This document shows, one piece after another, positions 35,706-46,000 of a DNA stretch of 64,000 nt. The translations under genes were made by a program, and so were the position numbers. The stretch is from NCBI RefSeq assembly GCF_009914335.1, contig NZ_CP043925.1, positions 3,534,001-3,598,000 on the forward strand. Direction: 5' to 3'. This stretch comes from Proteus columbae. GTDB lineage: Bacteria; Pseudomonadota; Gammaproteobacteria; Enterobacterales; Enterobacteriaceae. The notes beneath the pieces are model-generated. The model did not search any database and was not told the origin of the DNA. It saw only the letters and a program-made list of their open reading frames with translations. Within the stretch, counting starts at the first letter, position 1. Each line of letters starts with the position of its first letter.

Positions 35706-38700
35706 CTACACTAGGGTGTCATTTTCATCTTCCTGAGCCACAAACCACGGTGTCACTATCGTATTACGCTGATAGTTCTTTGCGGTATTCACTCGATATA
35801 AGCGACCTAATGCATCGTAATAATGGGTATCCGCAAAACGATTTGGTTGAGATGAACTCTCGGAAATATAACGCCAGTCATTAAGAAAATAAGGCTGATA
35901 AACCCGCTTTACATTTCCTTTGTTGTCATATTCTGTTTCACCTGAAATTGCCCAACGTATTGTGGTACTTTTTTGTTGTGCCTGTTGTGCACGATCAACC
36001 ACTAATTCACCTTTTTCACTACGCAAAAAGGACTCACCCGCTTCAACTCTGACGGACGTTTGCAATAAGCGACCAAAACCATCGCTAAAGGTGATTTGTT
36101 GGCGAATTTGCTGTTGTGAGTCGCTGTCATAACGGTCGGTCATGATTTGCAGCGCATGAGGTGGCATTTTTGAGGATGCTGACATCCAACTATCGGTAAC
36201 ATAAACAAAACCCATGGCGATAGGCAGTGCTGAAGCCAACGCTAAAGCATCTTCTACGGCTGTTGGCATAGTGAAGCTTTTATCGCTATAACCACTTTGT
36301 TGACCATTTTCGGTCCCTGAAAAACGGGTTGTTGTTACACGACCAAAACCATCAAAAGTGACTTGGTGAACATTATGGTTTTCATCAATAATCGAATTCG
36401 GAGATAAAAAACGCCAATCATAAGTAAGATAAAAATCTTGTACGCTCAAAGGGGACTTTTTCCCCATTAATACACAAAATTGCTTATCCCATAACAACTT
36501 ATAGTCACAAGAAAGTGTCGTTTTTTTGTACACTAGTGGCTTATAAAACTGAGCTAATGAACCATAGGCTTTAACGCCTAATAACGGTTTCACCCACAGT
36601 TTTTTGCCTTTTTCTGATGTGTCTGCAAATAAGTAATCTTTTTGCTGATAACCCGCGTTTTTCATCACTTCATCCAGTTTTAAATTAGGATAAGGCTGTG
36701 AAATGATTTTGGCAGTTTCTTCGTCTAATTCTGCGGTTTCGCTATACGCTAAACGGATTGGAAAATCAGGCTCAGTTAATGTCACTTTGCCTTCAGCATC
36801 CAAATAAGCCAGTTGTTGTTGTCCTACAAATACCGATGCTGCTTTTTGTGCCAACAAACTGTCAGTTGCTAGTAAGGCTTCTACATTCAAGCCATTCTTA
36901 GGCTGCTTTTCTGCTCCATATGTCCAAATATCCTGACGACTTGCGTTAGTAATGCCCAGTTGATAAACCTGTTTTTCAGGGTGATTAATATGATGACATG
37001 TTTGACACGATAAGCTTAAGCGTAAGTTTTGTTGCTGTTCGTCATAACTTGATGCCCATAACGTTTCAGGCAAGCTCTCATAATGCTGATAAGGATTTTT
37101 TGCACCTTTAGCGCGTCTTGGATAATCAATTGCAACCGCTTTGGTCACAACACCATAGGCGTCTTGCTCTAATGTGATTTGTTGATGACAAGACGGATCA
37201 GCTGCAATTCGTTCATAATGGTATGTACGACTTTCCACCACTGAAGGCATCACCACAGGTGAATGTCCTTGTATTTCAATTAAACGCACTTGTGGGCGTT
37301 GTTCTGTGACGGCATAAGGTACATCAGCGACAACAGCGTTATCTAAACCATAGACTTCTTTTCTGAGTAACTGACCTTGTAGCCCACGCTCAAGCCAATA
37401 CGTATATTGTTGACGTAGTGAGTCGTCGCAGATCTTTTCTTGGATACCTGCGCCTTGGGTAAAACGTGGTGAGAAGTGAGGAAATGCCGCACTGTCACCT
37501 TGCCAAAACTCATTATAAAACTCGGCATCAACCACAGATTTACCCGTTAAAAACCACTGACGCGTTAACGCACTCGGTGTTTTATCCGTGGTATTTTCTT
37601 CGCTTTTAAAGGATTCGGCATTGGTGGCTTCTACACAACCAAAACCACGAAACTCTTTCTCTTTACCATCCCAAACGCCATGACGATAATTAAACGTTTG
37701 TGTTAACTGGCTTTGGGTTACCTCATCCACTGTGTCGATTTTCCACAGCGTATGTAATGCAAAAGGTAAATGACTAACCGCTTTGCCTTTGCTCTGTTGT
37801 TGACGAGCGAATTTCTCATCCAACCAATATTGCGCTGAACTGCGGTAATGCAGATTTTGAATTAACCCCATATTGTTATTAATCGATGTTAATAACCACG
37901 GTTTTTTATTTTGCAACGAAAGTACCCAATGTTGCGGCACAGGATATAATTTAGTCAGTAAAATACTGGCAACACCAAGACCTTGCACATCCGCCACTTG
38001 TAGCTGGCAATGGCTATCAAAATGCATATTTTTCGGTAATGCGATATCATCGCCACGCACAAATTGATTGCCACTGTGGTTAAAATAAACCTCTAAATGG
38101 GTCGATTGGGCGTAAATAATATCCGTTGTACCACTACCATCTAAATCCGCTAAATAGAGCTGATTAGGATTAAATTTAAGACGATCAGCAGAGAAACCTG
38201 GAATAGTAATAGGGGCGCTAAATTTGCCATCACCAAGATGAACCCAACAACTTACGCCTTGGTAATCAATTTTAATCAGGTGTTGCTGACCCGAACCTAA
38301 TACATCACTAAATGCCACTAAAGTACGACGATTAATATTCTTAATCGGCAAAATCACACCATCTGTTTGCATTACCTCTTTACTTTTTTTCCACCCTTGG
38401 GCAGAACCAGCATAAAGGCGAATACTACGAGGGCCAATTAAGGCTAAGTCGGCAAAACCACTGCTTGTTAATGAAGTAATTTCAGCGTTAGAATGAAAAT
38501 ACTCCACAGGGATTGCATCAAGTGGCACAAAATTGAGCCAATTTTCTGCCTTTGTTTCATCTTGGGTGTAATAGCCATTTACTTCACCTTGTGTGACTAA
38601 CCATTCCAGTTTTCCATCACCCGTGACATCGGTCAGCATTGCTGAATTTCGTAACGATGGGATAACAGGAAGTTTTTTAGCTTTATCCCATGACATCGCA

Positions 38701-40037
38701 TTAGGATTTTGCTTATCAATTTTTCTAACTGGCGCGCGATACCACCAAGCGTCGCTATCTTGATAAAGTACCCCCGCAAGCCCTTCGCCGAATAGATCGA
38801 CATATTGATAAGGTTGTTGTGGCGTAAATGACGCAAGTTCATCAAGTGATTGCCACTGTGCTTGTTGAGTCGCACCTACCCTTTGCCAATCAAATTTTAC
38901 TGGCGGTAATGTCACTAACGATTGAGTGTCTTTATTATCATTAAACGCTGATTGTTGTGCTGAAACTAAAACAGTACCTGATGCTGACTCATCGTAAGTT
39001 AGCGTTAATCTGGCAACTAATTCTGGAGTTTCTGCTAGTGGTGTTTGTTTTTCTAAACTTTCAATACGGTGATACATCAGCACTTGACGACATAAACGAC
39101 GAGTACGAACTTCAAAACCGTACTGGAAAAGTGAAAAGCAGTCTTTACGCAATGCCCATGTTGAATTGCTCTGCCACTGAGGATAAGTTGCTAATGCACT
39201 GCTACGCTCACCGTAATCAAATACCAGTGTAAATAACGCATTGTTAGGTAATGTATTATCGGTTTTGACACAAGAAAAAGCACGCTCTCCCACAGAATTA
39301 CCGTAATACACTTTGTCTAAATAGCGTTGTGTATTGGCATTGGTATGTGATTGAATTTCATGTTTACCACAACCTTGTTCATCTTCATGGCGATAGTGAT
39401 ATTCGATCTGTTCACCGGTTGCTGAAACTGACGCATTCAAGTTCCATTGCGCAATATGCGCGCTATTTTGGCTATCTACAATCTGTGCTGTGGTTTCATA
39501 ACCAAATAAATGCACATCGCCATTGGCACTTAACATCACCCAAAACTGTTTAGGTGTACTAGTTGGTGCATTAGCATCATTTAATGACCAACACTCAAAA
39601 CGACTAAAGCTTTTTTCAATACGTGAACGATAAGTTGCCACTTGATATTGATGAGCAAGTTTTACGCCAAGTAACTCATTACGTTGTGCTGTTTCAATTT
39701 CGCCTTTCTTATTGATAATTGGCACAATCACTTCACCTTCAGGCCCAACAAATTCATCTTGTTGAGTATAAGTAGGCACGCCTTTTGAAGTACGACGACG
39801 AATCGACATCACACCAACAGACCAACCAAAACCAAACGCGCCGTTACCGGCTTGATTTTGATAACTTAGGCCTAAAGAAGGGGCATAACCCCGGCCTTGG
39901 CTGATTGGTAACGGTAAGCTAAAAGTAGCTGCGCCATCAGGACCAACAGCGCCCATATTGCCGGTTAATCCTGTGACTGCACCGCCCCCTTTGGGTAAAT
40001 TTGGCGCATCAAAGGTCAATTTCTCTGAATTTTGCAT
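35706..40037 (-). CDS. tcaC: TcB toxin component (TcaC/TcdB-like, SpvB domain)
   Basis: A 1443-residue protein, the usual TcB length. The N-terminal SpvB-type domain starts LPKGGGAVTGLTGNMGAVGP (residues 15-34). VCBS/FG-GAP beta-propeller repeats follow in the middle (for example DLDGSGTTDIIY, DVTGDGKLEWL). RHS-like strands at the C-terminus (TFDGFGRVTTTRF, YYDALGRLYRVNT) form one half of the cocoon that TcC closes. The propeller docks the B-C cocoon onto the TcA pore. It lies 55 bp downstream of TcA with a hairpin just before its ribosome site. The naming follows the Yersinia usage. Confidence 0.93.
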   Translation of the reverse strand: MQNSEKLTFDAPNLPKGGGAVTGLTGNMGAVGPDGAATFSLPLPISQGRGYAPSLGLSYQNQAGNGAFGFGWSVGVMSIRRRTSKGVPTYTQQDEFVGPEGEVIVPIINKKGEIETAQRNELLGVKLAHQYQVATYRSRIEKSFSRFECWSLNDANAPTSTPKQFWVMLSANGDVHLFGYETTAQIVDSQNSAHIAQWNLNASVSATGEQIEYHYRHEDEQGCGKHEIQSHTNANTQRYLDKVYYGNSVGERAFSCVKTDNTLPNNALFTLVFDYGERSSALATYPQWQSNSTWALRKDCFSLFQYGFEVRTRRLCRQVLMYHRIESLEKQTPLAETPELVARLTLTYDESASGTVLVSAQQSAFNDNKDTQSLVTLPPVKFDWQRVGATQQAQWQSLDELASFTPQQPYQYVDLFGEGLAGVLYQDSDAWWYRAPVRKIDKQNPNAMSWDKAKKLPVIPSLRNSAMLTDVTGDGKLEWLVTQGEVNGYYTQDETKAENWLNFVPLDAIPVEYFHSNAEITSLTSSGFADLALIGPRSIRLYAGSAQGWKKSKEVMQTDGVILPIKNINRRTLVAFSDVLGSGQQHLIKIDYQGVSCWVHLGDGKFSAPITIPGFSADRLKFNPNQLYLADLDGSGTTDIIYAQSTHLEVYFNHSGNQFVRGDDIALPKNMHFDSHCQLQVADVQGLGVASILLTKLYPVPQHWVLSLQNKKPWLLTSINNNMGLIQNLHYRSSAQYWLDEKFARQQQSKGKAVSHLPFALHTLWKIDTVDEVTQSQLTQTFNYRHGVWDGKEKEFRGFGCVEATNAESFKSEENTTDKTPSALTRQWFLTGKSVVDAEFYNEFWQGDSAAFPHFSPRFTQGAGIQEKICDDSLRQQYTYWLERGLQGQLLRKEVYGLDNAVVADVPYAVTEQRPQVRLIEIQGHSPVVMPSVVESRTYHYERIAADPSCHQQITLEQDAYGVVTKAVAIDYPRRAKGAKNPYQHYESLPETLWASSYDEQQQNLRLSLSCQTCHHINHPEKQVYQLGITNASRQDIWTYGAEKQPKNGLNVEALLATDSLLAQKAASVFVGQQQLAYLDAEGKVTLTEPDFPIRLAYSETAELDEETAKIISQPYPNLKLDEVMKNAGYQQKDYLFADTSEKGKKLWVKPLLGVKAYGSLAQFYKPLVYKKTTLSCDYKLLWDKQFCVLMGKKSPLSVQDFYLTYDWRFLSPNSIIDENHNVHQVTFDGFGRVTTTRFSGTENGQQSGYSDKSFTMPTAVEDALALASALPIAMGFVYVTDSWMSASSKMPPHALQIMTDRYDSDSQQQIRQQITFSDGFGRLLQTSVRVEAGESFLRSEKGELVVDRAQQAQQKSTTIRWAISGETEYDNKGNVKRVYQPYFLNDWRYISESSSQPNRFADTHYYDALGRLYRVNTAKNYQRNTIVTPWFVAQEDENDTLV

Positions 40038-40049
40038 GTAAAGCTCCTG

Positions 40050-40071
40050 ACAGGCTCCCTAAGGAGCCTGT
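40050..40071 (-). other. Hairpin before the TcB ribosome site
   Basis: A perfect 9-bp stem ACAGGCTCC / GGAGCCTGT with a 4-nt loop, followed on the minus strand by CAGGAGCTTTACATG. GCTCCT in the stem is also complementary to the AGGAGC ribosome site, so two competing structures can be drawn. Confidence 0.55.
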
Positions 40072-40092
40072 AATTAATTAAGATTTGGATAA

Positions 40093-43000
40093 TTAACGAA
40101 TGGTGTAATTAATGTGGAGAATGATATCGCTCAGTGTCAGTAACATCTCTTTTTGCTTATCTGTCGCATCAGGGAAGCTTAAAGTCAGTGTACTGGTGTC
40201 ATTCACTGGTAAACCTTCAAATGGCAGATAACGATCATCATTGAAATTCAGTTGGAATTGACCACTGTCATTCATGCCATGAGAAATCGCAATTGCACTA
40301 CAGCCTCGAGGTTTCACTGCACTACCGCCGTAACTCAGTACTGCTCGGATATTTTGATAAGCACCGGTTAATGCCGGTAATGTCACACTAATTTGTTTAA
40401 CACGGCGTAATTGACCTAAATCAGCAGGGTAATCTTTGTCGATAGCTAAATCAGAGAGTTTAATCGAAGCCTGTAATTGACCATTTTTCAGCGTGATACC
40501 ATTTTCTGCCGTACCTAGCTGAGTTTTCGATTTATTAATCACCTCTGCCACTTGCTCAAAGCCAAACTTATTACTGCCTAAACCTTGATACACATCGGCC
40601 AACGATACAATCTTGGTGATTTCCAGCGCACGTTTATCTTTCTCAAGGTAGCTGTTTTCCATTTGAGTCAGGTTATGCATTAAGCTTTCACCCGCCATCA
40701 AACCAGAATAATTACCTTGCCATGCACCAGGTCGAATAAAGGTTTGTGTTTCACCTAAATCATACTGATAAGCCCACTCTGCCATACGACAACGAGATAC
40801 CGTTAAATCGTAGAAAGGCTTATAAATCGCCATTAATTTACCGCGTAACCAGTTATACAGCGCTTTATTGGTAAATTTATTTTGTAAGAATGTTAAATGC
40901 TCTTGCGTTTGTTGTTGCTGTAATTTCACACTATCTAATTGCAGGCTCATGGCTTGCTGACGAACGGCTAATGCAGCAAGTTGAGCATCAAACTGATTTA
41001 ATTCAGATTGTGCAGAATCACGTAATGAGCCCCACTCTTGACGACGGCGACGATAAGCCTCTGATTGACTTAATCGGTCTGCCGAAATACGGGTTGCAGA
41101 GCCAGATAATTGCAAACCAATGGATGTAGCATTAAAGATAGCGCCTAGACGCGAGCCACCAACAGCCATACCATAAATATTGGGTATAAGATCTGCAGCA
41201 GCGGCTGCCATATTTAGCCCTTGGCTGGCGGTATTGAGTACAGAAGAACTTAAATAGAGATCCATCGCTTGTTGCTCTGCCGTACTAATATTCTGATTAT
41301 ACAATTTGCTATAATAATCAAAGCGTTTTTTAGAACCTAAACGCAGATCCTGTAATGCTTTCTTGCTATATTCAAATTCTTCCAGAGTTTTCTGCTGATA
41401 TTTAATATTTTGCAGAATAATTTCGCTACCTTGTGTGGCAAATAATTCAGCTAATGCCTGAGCATCTTGACGTTCAGTTATGCTAAATAATGAGTTACCA
41501 AACTGCATTAATTGATTTACTGCCGATTTTGCACTGGTCAAAATAGCAGGGAAACGCTGAACGGGAACCATCACTTTTGGCAATACACCGTTCTCTTGTG
41601 ATTGATTCACTGCTATATTTTGCAACATTTTAGGATCTACTGGCGTTGCATACATTGGCAACGACAGTGGTTGCCCATCAATCGATAAGTTGTGACGTAA
41701 ATTAAATAAACGCGCTTTTAACGTGTTGTGATACTGCGCTAACTTCTCATTAATTTGTGGCAAAAAGAGCGATATTAATGAATTTGCTGTCCGCGGTGAT
41801 GTCGCTTCTTCGCTTTCTTCATTGATAGCGCGTGTTGGCTGTTCTGTTTTTGATGCCGCCTCGGTTAATTTAGGTGCTGACCAAACATTATTGCCTAATA
41901 ACTCAGTTTCATCGCCCAATAATTTCAGCGCCTGCATATACCACATTTTAGCTTCATTTAAAGTATCACGCTCCAATAGGCGATAAGCGCTGTCGCCCCG
42001 CGCCACAAAAATATCAAGGCACTTCATAAAGGTAGCCAATTTATAATGCATAGGATCAGTTTGCGCGACTGCATCAGGATCAGTTGAATCCAGTTGATCC
42101 TTCTCCCAAGCTGTATTGGCTAATAATGGCTGTGAATTCCAAACACGATAAGAATGAGTATCACTATCAATATAACCGTTTGGATTAAATACATAACGCA
42201 GCCAACGGCTAGCTTCATCGTAATTTTGTCCTTCTAACATCACGTTGGCTAACATCATCGGGGTGTAATAGAACAGTTCCCAAAAGTAGAGGGCATTAGC
42301 ACCATTAAAATCCATCGGTACATCAGCGCCTTTTTCCAAAGCAGGTTCTGGCAGTCTCTGAGAACTTAACGTTAAAATAGCATCAATTACGTTATTCGCA
42401 CGTTTGACTAGTTGACGTGCAAATAATGTATTTAAACGCACTAACACAGGTTCATTTTCTACTGTCATTGAAATATATTGAGCATGCTTTTTATTTATTT
42501 TTAGGCTAATAATACTCTCGTTTATATGTTCTAATTCACGGACTTTAAAGTAACATTGGCTTTCAGAAATAATTTTTTTGCTCTTATTAACCGCAGTTAC
42601 ATTTGCAGTTAATATAAACTCACCCTTGTCATTAAATTCACTCATAGGTACATCAAGCTTAAGCGCTTTATTTTTACTATTAAAGCTGTTACTACCTTCA
42701 ATTAAAGAAGTATTCGCGTTAGACCATTGTTCAAGAGAGTAGGTCACTTTTTGATCTGGGCTAGAAGATAATGTTATCTTAATATCATTAACTACTTCGT
42801 CATTACTATAGGTAGCTTTATTTAACTTACTAATAGTTAATGGGATAGACACTTCTTTTCCATATATTCCCATAAACAATTGACTCGTTTCTTTTCTTGA
42901 AACATAAAAAAGAAACCTTGGTGTTTCTTTATTTAGGAAACTTTGTAACGAAAAATCACCTAATTCATTAGAAAGCGTAAAGGCAACATTATTTTTCGAT

Positions 43001-46000
43001 GTATAACTTAATAAATCATTTGACTGTTTAGTGAAAAAAGACAGTTCTACATCATAATCTCCTCCATGATTAATATCTGAACCTTTAATTACCGTACTGT
43101 TAGTATTGTCATAAATAAAAAAGTAAATTGTATTTGTTTTAATATCAAAACCTAAATAATAGCTATAATCCGTTTTTCCATTGAAAAAAAGAGTTATCAA
43201 CTTACCAACACTACCTGAAGTATAAACAATATCTTCTAATTCAGCGCCATCTTTTAATAAGCCTTTAAAGATGTCTTTAATAGGTTCAGGAGCAAAATAT
43301 CCATAATCAATATTACAATTAATAAAAGCAGAAAGATAACAAGATAATGTTTTATTGTTCGACTCTATATTTACAGCATTAATTAAACTTCCTGAGAGAG
43401 AAACATTTTTAGAGTCAGTAGTTTTTATATCATCAATAGGATCATTAGATATTGAGTAAGCTAATTCACCTCTCAAAACAAAACTATTATTAATGTTCTT
43501 AGTGAGTTCTTCGCCAGCTATATCAAATTCAGACTTCACGTTAATATAAATATTTTTCGCATCTTTACTATTTAAATCAGATATATTAGAAAGCACCATT
43601 TCATTATTAATAGAATAAACTTGACACTCCTTATTTTCATCTTTATAGCTATCACTTATGATATAAGTTAAAAAATATAACTTATCAAGTTCTTGGTCGT
43701 AGCTTAAATGAAAATTACCTTTTTTATTATCCATAATATTATCAGGTAATTGGAAATTAACAGATGTGCTCCAAGTACCATCATAACGGATATGTGATAA
43801 ATTTAAACTATAGCTTGTCTGCTTAGAAAGTGGTGTAGATGTACTTTTTTCTTTATTTTCAGACTCTTTATTTTTAATTTCTTTCTGTTCAATCCAAGCA
43901 ACATATAATCGATTATTAAAAATAACAGGACGAATTAAATTATTGTAAGGGTTAGCACCATTCTCAATTTTAGTCCACTCTGTCCAAGCATTTGCTGCCA
44001 TGACTCCTTTTTTGATTTTACTATGATCCGCACTACGCCAATAATAACTGGCTTTTTCTGACGCATTACAACCAATAAAATAAGTGTATCCTTCTTTTAA
44101 TGTCACACCATCATGATAACCACTAATCACTTCTAAATTAGCAATTTGCTCAAAAGACGTTAAATATGTTTTAAATGCATCATCAATTGTATCACTATTA
44201 ATACTATTTTGGCTGATCGTCTGTAACAGCGTATCCATCATTTTAGTTTGGCCAATACGTACAGTAGGATCAACATAGTTTTCAGGATAATATGCTAATA
44301 AAGAGATACCACTCCAAGTGCTATACCGCTTATTGTATTTATCCCAATCTCTAAAGAATTGACGAGAAGCAACAGGTGTATTAATGTTTTTTTCATTCAA
44401 AGCTAAAAATTCATTAATATATAATTGTATACTTGCAATAGCTTGCTCTATCTTTGTGGTTTTTATTTCAGATGAAACTTTATTGTCAATTAGTAAATAA
44501 TTATAAATATCATCGCTATTTAATAAGTTTAATTCACTAAATTGATGAATATAAAACGCACTAAGTACAACACTATCCTTTTCATCCATTTTATCTTTTA
44601 GCAAAATAACTTGTTGGGTATTTAACCCACTTTGTAAAACTTTACTAATTCTACCCCAATTTAAGTAGTCTTTTTCTTTATTCTCACTTGTAGAAAATTT
44701 TAACTGAGTTAATAGACTAAAATTATTTGGTGTAATATTAAATGTTTTAACCATATCAATATAGCTAGAGATTTCTTTGATATTATCAAATTTAATTTCA
44801 TCACCCAGTTTTAATAAAGAGATAATTTGCTCAATTACCTCATCAGAAACTCCATATGCCTTTGATAAAATTGAGACCTTTCCATAACCTCTAAAAAGGT
44901 TAATTAGCTCATCTTTATTATTTATTTTATCTAAATAGAAACGATGGAATTCAGATATATCTTTTATTGATTCGATATTAGGAAGGACAGATTCATAATT
45001 AAGTAAACGTTTTTCTCCCAATATATATATTTCATTTTCATTTAATCCTAACTTAGTAAATATAGAAATTATTTGACACAACATTTGTATATAAGTAACA
45101 AGTTTATTTTTATCTTCTAATGTTTTATCATCCTGTCTTACCAAGTCTCTAAAATCATCAATAGATAAATTTAATGTCCCGTTACTATCGAGATATTTCC
45201 ATACAGCATTGGCAACACTTAAAGAAGGAAAGGATAAATGGTAACTTAGTATAGGCAAATAGCACGGAATAATTGCCCGTTCAGTGAATTCATCTACATT
45301 AAAATTCATTAACTCATTAAAGAGATTTTCCATTTTTTCTGTATAAGTCAAATCATATTGTTTAGCTGTCATTAAATATAGTTCTGAAATATTCAATTTA
45401 TACTCTTTAATAAACTTGCAATAATTATCTATTGTATAAATTAAATTACCTGCATCATCTGATAAAGATTGTTTATTAATGGGTTTATTGAAAGGTTCAG
45501 GTAACATATCAAGTAATAAAGAAAGAGAATAAATATCTAGATCATGTACCGTTGCTAATAAATACACTCGATATAAAAGTGATATATTTTCTATAGAACA
45601 AGTAAATTCAGTTGGCTTGCCAAAAGCTAATTTCCACATAGCGACAATGCCAATATCATCGACATGAAATGCGCGTTTTAAGGTATTAATACGCATAATA
45701 TCATCTGGAGATGATGAATTAAAATCAAGTGCTTTATTATCTGCAATAAATTTATTTTCGCCTAATGGAGGGGAATTAAATAAAACATCAAATAGCGATG
45801 AAGAGTTATTCAATGTGTATTGATTAATATTAGCACTATTAAGTACTATAGATTGCTCAACATTAATATTGTATTTCTCCATAATATATTGAACATGAAG
45901 AATAGAACGGATAACCTCAGAATCAATATTATTATCATTATTTTTTGTTTTAATTAAAATAATTAGATTATCAAAAGAGATCCCCGTTGCTTTATGCAAG

